Assembly (NCBI RefSeq): GCF_011758745.1
Contig: NZ_JAANOV010000001.1
Location: forward strand, 1,550,001 to 1,614,000
Source: Amycolatopsis granulosa
Lineage (GTDB): Bacteria > Actinomycetota > Actinomycetes > Mycobacteriales > Pseudonocardiaceae
Direction: 5' to 3'
Length of the DNA: 64,000 nt
The stretch's first letter is position 1. The number at the start of each line of letters is the position of its first letter. Made by a program: the position numbers and the translations under genes. Below the pieces are notes generated by a model. That model was not told the DNA's origin. It ran no database searches and was given only the letters and a program-made list of their open reading frames with translations. Below are positions 37,370 through 46,397 of this stretch, in pieces.

Positions 37370-38986
37370 TTGTACCCGACGGTCGCGGACGTCCTGGCAC
37401 TGCCGGTGCTGCGGCACGGCCGTCCGAAGGTGGTCGCCGGCGGGAGCGGACTGGACACCCGGGTGCGGTGGGCGCACGTCGCCGAGCTCGCCGACATCGG
37501 GCACCTGCTCAAGGGCGGCGAACTGGTCCTGACTACCGGGATCGCGCTGCCGGACGACGCCGAGCAGCTGTCGAAGTACGTGGACGGGCTCGCCGAGGCC
37601 GGGGCCGCCGGGCTGGTGGTGGAGCTGGTCCGGCACTGGAACGACGTGCTGCCGCGGGCGCTGGTGGACGCCGCGGCGCGGCACGAACTGCCGCTGATCA
37701 CCCTGTCCCGGGAGACGCGCTACGTCGCGGTCACCGAGGCGGTGAACGGGCTGATCGTGGACGCCCAGGTCGCCGAGCTCCGGGCGGCCGAGCACGTGCA
37801 CCAGGTGTTCACCCGGCTCACCGTCGCCGGTGCGGAACCGGCGGAGGTGCTGCGCGAGGTCGCGCGCATGACCGAGCAGCCGGTCGTGCTGGAGACCCTG
37901 GCGCACGAGGTGCTCGCCTACGACGCCGCCGGCACCGATCCGGCCGAACTGCTCACCGGCTGGCCGGCCCGCTCCCGCACCGTGCACCTCGGCGAGCGCA
38001 CCGGCTACCACGCCGAGGCCGGCTGGCTCGTCACGGTCGTCGGGGCGCGCGGGCACGACTGGGGGCGCCTGGTGATCGTGTGCGACGAGCCGCCGCCGGA
38101 CCGGCACGTCGTGGTCGCCGAGCGGGCCGCGTCGGCACTGGCGGTGCACCGCCTGGTGGCCCGGGAGGCCGACAGCCTGGAGCGGCAGGCCCACCGCGCG
38201 GTGCTCGCCGAGCTGATGACCTCACCCGCGCCGTCGCGGGAACTCCTGGCCAGGGCGGCCGCCCTGGGCGCGGCGTTGTCCGGGCGGCTGATCGGCGTCG
38301 CCGTCCGGCCGCGGATGACCGCGTCGCCGCGGCAGGCCGCCTCCGCGCCGGTCGTGCTGCGCGACCTGGCGGACACGGTCTCCCTCGCCACGCGCCGGGC
38401 CAAGGTGTCCGCGCTGGTGGCGGTCGTCGACGACGTGAGTGTGCGGGCGCTGCTGTCGGTGTCGCGGCAGGCGAACGTGGACGCGGTGCTGCACCGCCTG
38501 TCCGCCGAGCTGCGGGCGCGGCCCACGTCGGTGCCGGTCGTGCTGGCGGCCGGCACGGTCGTGGAGAGCGCGGCCGAGGCACGCCGCAGCCTGGTCGAGG
38601 CCGCACACGTCGCCGCGGCGGCGCTGCGGTCGGGCGCGGACCGGGAGGTGCACCACCTGCGGGACGTGCGCCTGCGCGGGCTGCTGCACCTGCTCGCCGA
38701 CGACGAACGGATCCGGGCCTTCGCCGAGCGCGAGCTGGGCCCGCTGTTGTCCCGCGACGCGGCGTCGGGCACCCGCCTGCTCCAGGCCCTGCGGCACTAC
38801 TGCGAGCACGGGGGCAACAAATCGGCGGCCGCCGCGGCGGCGCACACCTCGCGCACCGCCTACTACCAGCAACTGGCGCGCATCGAAGGAGTACTCGGGG
38901 TGCCGCTGGAGGACCCTGAATCGATGCTGTCGCTCTACCTCGCGCTGCTGGCCCACGATCTCACCGAGGATCACCCGGACCGGTAG
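37370..38986 (+). CDS. PucR-family transcriptional regulator
   Basis: 538 residues. The N-terminal PucR domain (about 3-125) begins YPTVADVLALPVLRHGRPKVVAGG. A GGDEF-like/CdaR middle domain follows, with C-terminal HTH_30 (ALRHYCEHGGNKSAAAAAAHTSRTAYYQQLARIEGVLG). PucR proteins activate purine or pyrimidine catabolism genes in response to intermediates. The only in-frame start compatible with GGGAGG is TTG 37370. It lies in the middle of a divergent pyrimidine locus, so it is the likely pathway regulator; TACAGT at 37338-37343 is a candidate -10. Confidence 0.92.
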   Translation: MYPTVADVLALPVLRHGRPKVVAGGSGLDTRVRWAHVAELADIGHLLKGGELVLTTGIALPDDAEQLSKYVDGLAEAGAAGLVVELVRHWNDVLPRALVDAAARHELPLITLSRETRYVAVTEAVNGLIVDAQVAELRAAEHVHQVFTRLTVAGAEPAEVLREVARMTEQPVVLETLAHEVLAYDAAGTDPAELLTGWPARSRTVHLGERTGYHAEAGWLVTVVGARGHDWGRLVIVCDEPPPDRHVVVAERAASALAVHRLVAREADSLERQAHRAVLAELMTSPAPSRELLARAAALGAALSGRLIGVAVRPRMTASPRQAASAPVVLRDLADTVSLATRRAKVSALVAVVDDVSVRALLSVSRQANVDAVLHRLSAELRARPTSVPVVLAAGTVVESAAEARRSLVEAAHVAAAALRSGADREVHHLRDVRLRGLLHLLADDERIRAFAERELGPLLSRDAASGTRLLQALRHYCEHGGNKSAAAAAAHTSRTAYYQQLARIEGVLGVPLEDPESMLSLYLALLAHDLTEDHPDR

Positions 38987-39021
38987 CACAGTTCCGGTGC
39001 CGGAGGGCCGATAACTCCGGT

Positions 39022-39390
39022 ATGCCCTTGTCCGCTCTGGTCCCGGTGGCGGTGTCGGTCCTGGCACTGGCCGCGCCGCCGGCGCACCCGCCCGCCGCCG
39101 GCCTGGTGCTCTCCCTCACCGACGCCGGGGGCCGGGTCAGCACCGTCCGCCTCGAGTGCCACCCGGACGGCGGGGACCATCCGGACCCGGCCGGGGCGTG
39201 CGCCACCCTGACCACTGTGGACGGCGACTTCGACCGCATCCGGGATGCGGGCGCCGTGTGCCCGATGATCTACAGCCCGGTCACGGCCCGCGCCGGCGGC
39301 CACTGGCGCGGCAGGCCGGTGGTCTACGCCCGCACCTACGACAACAAGTGCGCGGCGGGCGCCCGATCCGGTGGGGTCTTCCAATTCTGA
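39022..39390 (+). CDS. subtilisin inhibitor-like (SSI) secreted protease inhibitor
   Basis: 122 residues with a signal peptide (LSALVPVAVSVLALAAPPAHP). The SSI fold has two disulfide pairs (Cys in RLECHPDGG and GACATL; Cys in AVCPM and NKCAA). The reactive-site loop CPMIYSPV matches the SSI loop CPMVYDPV, so P1 is Met and P1' Ile. It inhibits subtilisin-type proteases outside the cell. It ends in VFQF, as SSI ends in VFxF. It is not obviously connected with the pyrimidine genes on either side. Confidence 0.93.
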   Translation: MPLSALVPVAVSVLALAAPPAHPPAAGLVLSLTDAGGRVSTVRLECHPDGGDHPDPAGACATLTTVDGDFDRIRDAGAVCPMIYSPVTARAGGHWRGRPVVYARTYDNKCAAGARSGGVFQF

Positions 39391-39552
39391 TTCCGTGTTT
39401 CCGCGTTATTGACACGCGGTCACCGGCGGATTGCCCGGGTGCCTGATGCACCGGCCCGCGCCGGGCGCAATCGACACACTGCGTTTCGACGCGGGCAACG
39501 GTGAACACTCTGACAGTGCCTCCGCCGCACCGGGGGCGCGCAGGATTCCGCA

Positions 39553-41118
39553 ATGGAACCCACCTCGCAGATCACGCGACCCGACGGCCGGGTGGATCTC
39601 CGCGACACCGCGCCGATCCGGGGCAGCCGGTTCTTCAACGACGAGCTGGCTCCGGTACCGGTGGAAAAACGCACCTGGAGCACCTACAACTATTTCGCCC
39701 TGTGGATGGGAATGGCGCACAACATTCCCAGCTACGCGCTCGCCGCGTCGTTGATCGCACTGGGGATGAACTGGCTCCAGGCGCTGATCACGATCACCCT
39801 GGGCAACCTGATCGTGCTGGTGCCGATGCTGCTCAACAGCCACGCCGGCACCAAGTACGGAATCCCGTTCCCGGTGTTCGCCCGCGCGTTCTACGGCATC
39901 CGGGGCGCCAACCTGGCGGCGCTGCTGCGCGCGTTCATCGCGTGCGGGTGGTTCGGCATCCAGACCTGGGTCGGCGGCGAGGCGATCTACATCCTGGTGG
40001 GCAAGCTGGCCGGCAACGGCTGGCGGCACGCGGCTGAGGTGGGCGGCCAGCCGTGGACGCTGTGGCTGTCGTTCGGCGTGTTCTGGGTGGTCCAGATGCT
40101 GATCATCTGGCGCGGGATGGAGGCCGTGCGGCGGTTCGAGAACTGGACCGCGCCGCTGGTGTCGGCCGGGTTCCTGATCCTGCTCGCCTACGTGCTGATC
40201 AAGGCGGGCGGGCTGGGCCCGATCCTCGCCGAGCCGGCGAAGCTGGGCTGGGGCAGCGGGTTCTGGAAGATCTTCGCGCCGTCGCTGATGGCGATGATCG
40301 CGTTCTGGTCGACGCTGTCGCTGAACATGCCGGACTTCACCCGGTTCGGCGGCAGCCAGCGCAAGCAGGCCCGCGGCCAGGTGCTCGGCCTGCCGACGAC
40401 GATGACGTTCATCGCGGTCGTGGCGATCCTGACCACCTCGGGCGGGCAGGTGCTCTACGGCGAGGCGATCTGGGACCCGGCGAGGCTCGCCGACCGGTTC
40501 TCCAGCCCGGCGCTGGTCGTGGTGGCGCTGGTCGCGCTGGTGCTCGCGACGATCTCGGCGAACCTGGCCGCGAACGTGGTGAGCCCGTCCTACGACTTCT
40601 CCAACGCCTTCCCCAAGCGCATCACCTTCGCCATCGGCGGGCTGCTCACCGGCGTGATCGGCGTGGTGATCATGCCGTGGAAGCTGTACTCCGACCCGAG
40701 CATCTACATCTTCGCCTGGCTCGGCTTCTACGGCGGCATCCTCGGCGCGGTCGCCGGGGTGCTGGCGGCCGGCTACTGGGCGATCAAACGCACCAGGCTG
40801 GACCTGGCCGCGCTCTACACCGAACACGGGCGGTACTGGTTCCGTGCGGGATGGAACTGGCGGGCGCTGGTGGCCAGCGTCGCGGGTGGGCTGCTGGCGG
40901 TCGGCGGCGCCTACACCGCACCGGGTTCGCAGGGCCCGTTCCCCGCCGACGGGCTGATCCCCGTGCTCAAGCCCCTCTACGACTACAGCTGGGTGGCCGG
41001 CCTGGCCGGTGCTTTCGTCGTCTACACCGCGCTGTCGTGGGCGCAGCGTCAACCGAAGGAGGAAATCCGTGAGCAATCTGGTCCGAGCCGCGTTGGTACA
41101 GCAGCGGTGGACGGGTGA
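39553..41118 (+). CDS. NCS1-family nucleobase/hydantoin:cation symporter
   Basis: 521 residues, about twelve membrane helices. NCS1 signatures: RTWSTYNYFALWMGMAHNIPSYALAASLIALGMNW in helix 1, GTKYGIPFPVFARAFYGIRGANLAALLRAFIACGWFGIQTW in helices 3-4, and LSLNMPDFTRFG. It imports uracil, hydantoin or allantoin-type substrates. First gene of the pyrimidine operon; its last 50 nt overlap the amidase gene. Confidence 0.94.
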   Translation: MEPTSQITRPDGRVDLRDTAPIRGSRFFNDELAPVPVEKRTWSTYNYFALWMGMAHNIPSYALAASLIALGMNWLQALITITLGNLIVLVPMLLNSHAGTKYGIPFPVFARAFYGIRGANLAALLRAFIACGWFGIQTWVGGEAIYILVGKLAGNGWRHAAEVGGQPWTLWLSFGVFWVVQMLIIWRGMEAVRRFENWTAPLVSAGFLILLAYVLIKAGGLGPILAEPAKLGWGSGFWKIFAPSLMAMIAFWSTLSLNMPDFTRFGGSQRKQARGQVLGLPTTMTFIAVVAILTTSGGQVLYGEAIWDPARLADRFSSPALVVVALVALVLATISANLAANVVSPSYDFSNAFPKRITFAIGGLLTGVIGVVIMPWKLYSDPSIYIFAWLGFYGGILGAVAGVLAAGYWAIKRTRLDLAALYTEHGRYWFRAGWNWRALVASVAGGLLAVGGAYTAPGSQGPFPADGLIPVLKPLYDYSWVAGLAGAFVVYTALSWAQRQPKEEIREQSGPSRVGTAAVDG

Positions 41119-41911
41119 CAAGGACTCGATGACCGCGGCCGCCGTCGAGGCGATCGCGTCGGCGGCGTCGCAGGGCGCGCAGGTGGTGTGCCTGCAGGAG
41201 CTGTTCTACGGCCCGTACTTCTGCCAGGTGCAGGACGCCGACTACTACTCCTACACCGAGGGCATCCCGGACGGTCCGACGACGAAGCTGCTGCAGGAGG
41301 TCGCGGAGCGGCACGGCATCGTGATCGTCGCGCCGATGTACGAGGAGGAGCAGGCCGGCGTCTACTACAACACCGCCGCGGTGATCGACGCCGACGGCCG
41401 GTACCTGGGCAAGTACCGGAAGAACCACATCCCGCAGGTCAAGGGGTTCTGGGAGAAGTTCTACTTCCGGCCCGGCAACACCGGCTACCCGGTGTTCGAC
41501 AGCGCGGTCGGCCGCATCGGTGTCTACATCTGCTACGACCGGCACTTCCCGGAGGGCTGGCGCGCGCTCGGCCTGGCCGGCGCGAAGATCGTGTTCAACC
41601 CGTCGGCGACCAGCCGTGGCCTGTCGCAGTACCTGTGGCGGCTGGAGCAGCCGGCGGCGGCCGTGGCCAACGAGTACTACGTCGGCGCGATCAACCGCGT
41701 CGGGGTAGAGCCGTTGGGCGACAACGACTTCTACGGCCAGAGCTACTTCGCCGACCCGCGCGGCGAACTCGTCGGCGACGCGGCCGCCGACGACAAGGAC
41801 GAGGTCGTCGTGCGCGACCTGGACATGGACAAGCTGAGCGAGGTCCGCGACCTCTGGCAGTTCTACCGCGACCGCCGGCCGGACTCCTACGACCCGATCG
41901 TGGCACCGTAA
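41069..41911 (+). CDS. carbon-nitrogen hydrolase, probable beta-ureidopropionase
   Basis: 280 residues, nitrilase superfamily. The E-K-C triad is E44 (VVCLQELFYGP), Lys in GKYRKNHIPQ (about 118) and Cys in IGVYICYDRHFPEGWRALG (about 152). It is close to N-carbamoyl-beta-alanine amidohydrolases and N-carbamoylputrescine amidases. Adjacent hydA argues for N-carbamoyl-beta-alanine to beta-alanine, CO2 and NH3. GTG 41069 has AAGGAGG six bases upstream. Confidence 0.92.
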   Translation: MSNLVRAALVQQRWTGDKDSMTAAAVEAIASAASQGAQVVCLQELFYGPYFCQVQDADYYSYTEGIPDGPTTKLLQEVAERHGIVIVAPMYEEEQAGVYYNTAAVIDADGRYLGKYRKNHIPQVKGFWEKFYFRPGNTGYPVFDSAVGRIGVYICYDRHFPEGWRALGLAGAKIVFNPSATSRGLSQYLWRLEQPAAAVANEYYVGAINRVGVEPLGDNDFYGQSYFADPRGELVGDAAADDKDEVVVRDLDMDKLSEVRDLWQFYRDRRPDSYDPIVAP

Positions 41912-41920
41912 GGGGGATCG

Positions 41921-43306
41921 ATGCGCACGCTGATCCAGGGCGGCACCGTGCTGTCCACCACCGGGGCGAGCCGCGCGGACGTGCTCGTCGAGGGCGAGAC
42001 GATCGCCGCGGTCGCCGCGCCCGGGCTGTTCGGCACCGCCGACGAGGTGATCGACGCGACCGGGAAGTACGTGCTGCCCGGCGGGATCGACGCCCACACG
42101 CACATGGAGATGCCGTTCGGCGGCACGTTCTCCCACGACACGTTCGAGACCGGGACGATCGCCGCGGCGTGGGGCGGCACCACCACGATCATCGATTTCG
42201 CGGTGCAGCCCAAGGGATCGACGCTGCAACCGACGCTGGACAAGTGGCACGAGAAGGCCGACGGCAACTGCGCCGTGGACTACGGGTTCCACATGATCCT
42301 GTCCGATGTCAACGACACGACCCTGAAGGAGATGCAGGCCTGCATCGACGCCGGGGTGTCCAGCTTCAAGATGTTCATGGCCTATCCGGGCGTGTTCTAC
42401 TCCACCGACGGCGAGATCCTGCGCGCGATGCAGCAGGCGAGGCAGACCGGCGCCACGATCATGATGCACGCGGAGAACGGCATCGCGATCGACCAGCTGG
42501 TGGCGCAGGCGCTGGCCGCCGGCAAGGGCGATCCGGTGCAGCACGGGCTGACCCGGCCGCCGGAGCTGGAGGGCGAGGCGACCTCGCGCGCGATCCGGCT
42601 CGCGGAGGTCACCGGCGCACCGCTGTACATCGTGCACCTGTCGGCGTCGCAGGCGCTGGCCGCGGTCGCCCAGGCGCGCGACAGCGGGCAGAACGTGTTC
42701 GCCGAGACGTGCCCGCAGTACCTGTACCTGTCCATCGAGGACCTGGCGAAGCCGGGCTTCGAGGGCGCGAAGTACGTCGCTTCCCCGCCGCTGCGGGAGA
42801 AGTGGCACCAGGGCGACCTGTGGCGCGGGCTGCGCACCAACGACCTGTCGGTGGTGTCGACCGACCACTGCCCGTTCTGCTTCAAGGACCAGAAGGAGCT
42901 CGGCCGCGGGGACTTCAGCAAGATCCCCAACGGCATGCCGGGTGTGGAGCACCGGATGGACCTGTTGCACCAGGGCGTGGTGGCGGGCGAGATCTCGCTC
43001 GGCCGCTGGGTCGAGGCGTGCTCCACGACGCCGGCGCGCATGTTCGGGCTGTACCCGCGCAAGGGCGTGATCGCCCCGGGTTCGGACGCCGACATCGTGG
43101 TCTACGACCCGGCGGCGAAGCAGACCCTCTCGGCGCGGACGCACCACATGAACGTGGACTACTCGGCGTACGAGGGGTTCGAGATCACCGGCAAGGTGGA
43201 GACGGTGCTCTCGCGCGGCAGGGTGGTCGTGTCGCCGTCCGGGTTCAGCGGCAGCACCGGGCACGGGAAGTTCCTGTCCCGCGATCTGTGCCAGTACCTG
43301 AACTAG
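41921..43306 (+). CDS. hydA: dihydropyrimidinase / D-hydantoinase
   Basis: 461 residues, amidohydrolase TIM barrel. Metal ligands: GGIDAHTHMEMPF (HxH), the carboxylated Lys in SSFKMFMAYPG, His in IMMHAEN, IVHLSAS, and the Asp in VVSTDHCPF. It opens 5,6-dihydrouracil to N-carbamoyl-beta-alanine. It follows the amidase after 9 nt and precedes the broken LLM oxidoreductase gene. Confidence 0.95.
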   Translation: MRTLIQGGTVLSTTGASRADVLVEGETIAAVAAPGLFGTADEVIDATGKYVLPGGIDAHTHMEMPFGGTFSHDTFETGTIAAAWGGTTTIIDFAVQPKGSTLQPTLDKWHEKADGNCAVDYGFHMILSDVNDTTLKEMQACIDAGVSSFKMFMAYPGVFYSTDGEILRAMQQARQTGATIMMHAENGIAIDQLVAQALAAGKGDPVQHGLTRPPELEGEATSRAIRLAEVTGAPLYIVHLSASQALAAVAQARDSGQNVFAETCPQYLYLSIEDLAKPGFEGAKYVASPPLREKWHQGDLWRGLRTNDLSVVSTDHCPFCFKDQKELGRGDFSKIPNGMPGVEHRMDLLHQGVVAGEISLGRWVEACSTTPARMFGLYPRKGVIAPGSDADIVVYDPAAKQTLSARTHHMNVDYSAYEGFEITGKVETVLSRGRVVVSPSGFSGSTGHGKFLSRDLCQYLN

Positions 43307-43316
43307 GGAGCGCGTG

Positions 43317-44315
43317 ATGGACTTCGGTGTGGTGCTGCAGACCGACCCGCCCGCACGGGAGGTGGTCCGGCTGATGAAGGCCGCGGAGGACTGCGGGTTC
43401 GGCTACGGCTGGACCTTCGACTCCGTGGTGCTGTGGCAGGAGCCGTTCGTCATCTACTCCCAGATCCTCGCCGCCACCTCGGCGATGACGGTCGGGCCGA
43501 TGGTCACCAGCCCCGGCACGCGGGACTGGTCGGTGCTCGCGTCGCTGTTCGCCACGCTCAACGACATGTTCGGCAACCGCACGGTGTGCGGGATCGGGCG
43601 CGGTGACTCGGCGCACCGGGTGATCGGCAAACGTCCGTCCACTTTGGCCACCGTGCGGGACGCGATGCACGTGGTCAAGGAGCTGGCCGAGGGCCGGGAG
43701 GTCGTGCTCGGCGACGCGCCGGTGCGCATCCCGTGGGTGCGGGGCGGGCGGCTGGAGATGTGGATGGCGGGCTACGGGCCGAAGGCGCTGCAGCTGGCCG
43801 GTGAGCACGCCGACGGGTTCATCCTGCAGTGCGCCGACCCGGCGATCGCCGAGTAGACCATCGGGTCGGTACGGGAGGCGGCGCGGGCGGCCGGGCGGGA
43901 CCCCGCGGGCATCACGATCTGCGTCGCCGCACCCGCCTACGTCGGCGACGACCTGCCGCACCAGCGCGACCAGCTGCGGTGGTTCGGCGGGATGGTCGGC
44001 AACCACGTCGCCGACCTGGTGGCGCGCTACGGCGAGTCCGGCCCGGTGCCGCACGAGCTGACCGATTACATCCGTGAGCGGCACGGCTACGACTACAGCC
44101 ACCACGGCAAGGCGGGCAACCCGTCGACGGAGTTCGTCCCGGACGAGATCGTCGACCGGTTCTGCCTGACCGGGCCGGCGGGGGCGCACCTCACCCGGTT
44201 ACAGGAACTGGCCGCGCTGGGGGTCGACCAGTTCGCCGTGTACCTGATGCACGACCAGCGGGAACGGACCCTGCACGCCTACGGCGCGGACATCATCGGC
44301 GAGCTCGCCCGGTGA
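43317..44315 (+). pseudogene. TIGR03842-type LLM F420-dependent oxidoreductase broken by one TAG
   Basis: The first frame (43317-43856) encodes MDFGVVLQTDPPAREVV to ILQCADPAIAE and stops at TAG 43854-43856. The same frame then continues without interruption for 153 codons (TIGSVREAARAAGRDP ... FVPDEIVDRFCLTG ... GADIIGEL). Together they make a 332-residue luciferase-like oxidoreductase of normal length. Homologues, as I remember them, have Trp (TGG) at this position, so a single G-to-A change explains the stop. It sits in the pyrimidine operon where a reductase would be needed. Sequencing error or readthrough are alternatives. Confidence 0.88.
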
Positions 44316-44341
44316 CCGGGCGCCGCGGTCGCGGCGCCCGG

Positions 44342-45574
44342 TCAGTCCACGACCGCCTGGTACACGAGCTGCCGCAGGTACTGCCGGATCGGGTGGGTGC
44401 TGGAGGGCAGCAGCTGGGTGAAGAACAGTGCGGTGATCCCCTGCGCCGGGTCGACCCAGAACGCCGTGCTCGCCGCGCCACCCCAGGCGTACTCCCCCTT
44501 GCTGGACAGGGTTTTCGCCGCGACCGGGTCCGTCAGCACGGAGAACCCGAGGCCGAAGCCGAAGCCGTGGAAGGGCATTTCGGCGAACAAGGGCCGCCCG
44601 TAGGCCTCCAGGTCGGCACCGCCCGGCAGGTGGTTGCTCGCCATCAGGTCGACGGTGCGCGGCCCGAGCAGGCGGACACCGTCGAGCTCGCCGCGGCCGA
44701 GCAGGAACTGGGTGAACCGGTGGTAGTCGGCGGCGGTGGAGACCAGGCCGCCGCCGCCGGACAGGCAGGCCGGTTTCTCCTGCCCGGTCCGGCCGAACGC
44801 GTCGTTGCGGACGGCCTTGCCGGTGGACGGGTCGGGCACGTACAGCGCGGCGAGCTTGTCCACCGAGTCGGTGGCGAACCCGGTGCCGTTCATGCCCAGC
44901 GGCTCGAAGATGCGCCGGGCGAAGAACTCGTCGAGCGGCCGGCCGGACACGACCTCGACGAGCCGGCCGAGCACGTCGGTGGCGACGGAGTAGTTCCACT
45001 CCGCGCCCGGCTGGAAGACCAGCGGCAGCCCGGCCCACCGCCGGGTGCACTCGGCGAGATCGGCGCCGGGCGGCGTGCCCCATTCGAAACCGTGCGCGCG
45101 GTAGATCGCATCGACCGGGTGGGCGTGGTGGAAGCCGTAGGTGAGCCCGGCGGTGTGGGTGAGCAGGTGCCACACGCGGATCGGCTCGGTGGCCGGTTCG
45201 GTCACCGGTTTGAGGGCCGAGCCCTTGACGAACACGCGCGGTTCGGCGAACTCCGGGAGCCAGCGCGCGATCGGGTCGGTGAGCTCGAAGGCGCCCTCCT
45301 CGTACAACATCATCGCCGCGACGGAGGTGATCGGCTTGGTCATGGAGAAGATGCGCCAGCGGGTGTCCACCTCGACGGGGAGACCCGCCTCGACGTCCCG
45401 GTGGCCCCGCTGTGCGACGTAGGCGATCTTCCCGTGCCGCGCGACCACGGCGAGCCAGCCGGGCAGCAGCCCGTCATCGACGTAGCGGGCGAAATGCCGC
45501 TCGATCCGCTCCAGCCGCCGCGCGTCGAATCCCGCTTCCGCGGGATCGGTGTCCACCTTCAGCTCCGTCGCCAT
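44342..45574 (-). CDS. serine hydrolase, beta-lactamase/esterase (EstB-like) family
   Basis: 410 residues. The class C beta-lactamase-type SxxK motif is SMTK (RIFSMTKPITSVAAM, near 78-81), with the YSV motif in GAEWNYSVATDVLGRLVE and the late GGAASTAFWVDP segment in the HxG/KTG position. No signal peptide is apparent, so cytosolic esterase activity (EstB/LovD-like transacylase) is more likely than penicillin binding. Convergent with the pyrimidine operon. Confidence 0.92.
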   Translation of the reverse strand: MATELKVDTDPAEAGFDARRLERIERHFARYVDDGLLPGWLAVVARHGKIAYVAQRGHRDVEAGLPVEVDTRWRIFSMTKPITSVAAMMLYEEGAFELTDPIARWLPEFAEPRVFVKGSALKPVTEPATEPIRVWHLLTHTAGLTYGFHHAHPVDAIYRAHGFEWGTPPGADLAECTRRWAGLPLVFQPGAEWNYSVATDVLGRLVEVVSGRPLDEFFARRIFEPLGMNGTGFATDSVDKLAALYVPDPSTGKAVRNDAFGRTGQEKPACLSGGGGLVSTAADYHRFTQFLLGRGELDGVRLLGPRTVDLMASNHLPGGADLEAYGRPLFAEMPFHGFGFGLGFSVLTDPVAAKTLSSKGEYAWGGAASTAFWVDPAQGITALFFTQLLPSSTHPIRQYLRQLVYQAVVD

Positions 45575-45630
45575 GCAGCCGTTGTACCCGAGTAGGGGTG
45601 ACCGGGACCAGCCGCGAAGCCGGTGAATGG

Positions 45631-45702
45631 TGCGCGATACTGGGATTGAACCAGTGACCTCTACCGTGTCAAGGTAGCGCTCTCCCGCTGAGCTAATCGC
45701 GC
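45631..45702 (-). tRNA. tRNA-Val (GAC)
   Basis: A 72-nt cloverleaf. Acceptor GCGCGAT/ATCGCGC, discriminator A, D arm GCTC..GAGC, anticodon stem CTACC/GGTAG around TTGACAC with anticodon GAC, and T arm ACTGG-TTCAATC-CCAGT. CCA is not encoded. It lies 4 nt behind tRNA-Gly on the same strand, probably one transcript. Confidence 0.97.
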
Positions 45703-45706
45703 GTGG

Positions 45707-45779
45707 AGCGGACGACGGGATTCGAACCCGCGACCCTCACCTTGGCAAGGTGATGCGCTACCAGCTGCGCTACGTCCGC
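45707..45779 (-). tRNA. tRNA-Gly (GCC)
   Basis: A 73-nt cloverleaf. Acceptor GCGGACG/CGTCCGC with discriminator T as usual for bacterial tRNA-Gly, anticodon stem TCACC/GGTGA around TTGCCAA with anticodon GCC, and T arm GCGGG-TTCGAAT-CCCGT. First gene of the pair. Confidence 0.97.
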
Positions 45780-46048
45780 GTGACGGGCCGGAACCCGCCG
45801 GGGAAGACAATAGCCGATGCCCGGGACGGCCCGCGCAACCACCCGGGGTGATCAACCGAGTCCGCGCGTGGGATCCCCACGAGGTGGATCAGCAGCTTGG
45901 GCGGGTCCGGCCGAATGGGTGACGTGGACCGGATCGATCGAAGTAACTGTTTCCCGGCAAGCCGCCGCAAACCCGGCAATGCGGTAGTGATGGGACAGGC
46001 CGCGCCGCGGCAGGCAGTGCGGGGACACGACCGAGGGGATGAGCACTC

Positions 46049-46363
46049 GTGGGCAGAACCGGCAGGACCTTGTTCGCCGTGGCTTCGGTCGCGGTGGCCG
46101 TCGCGACCGGCACCACCACCGCGCACGCCGACCCCGCCTCGACGATGCCGCTGGGGCCGGCACCGAACTGCGTGGAAACCGATCTGACGGACGGCAAGCT
46201 CGATGACTACGTGTGGGTGACCAACAAGTGCCCGTACCGGTTGCGGCTCAAGGTCGTCCTCGCGTTCGCGACCGACAAGCCGTGCGACAGTTACGAGCCG
46301 AACACCGGCAGGCTCTACTACTGGCCCTACCCGGGCCGTTTCGACGGCGTGGTCACCTGCTAG
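46049..46363 (+). CDS. small secreted four-cysteine protein, possibly tendamistat-like
   Basis: 104 residues from GTG 46049. The signal peptide (RTLFAVASVAVAVATGTTTAHA) is followed by a mature domain of about 75 residues. Its four Cys are spaced as in the alpha-amylase inhibitor tendamistat: PNC, NKC followed by a KVV strand, KPC, and a final C. The Trp-Arg-Tyr inhibitory triplet of tendamistat is absent, so only the fold similarity is suggested. The YYWPYPGRFDG segment near the end recurs in many small secreted actinobacterial proteins. Function unknown. Confidence 0.75.
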   Translation: MGRTGRTLFAVASVAVAVATGTTTAHADPASTMPLGPAPNCVETDLTDGKLDDYVWVTNKCPYRLRLKVVLAFATDKPCDSYEPNTGRLYYWPYPGRFDGVVTC

Positions 46364-46397
46364 CCGCTCACCATCTGGGGCGGAAGCCGGGCCGTCC

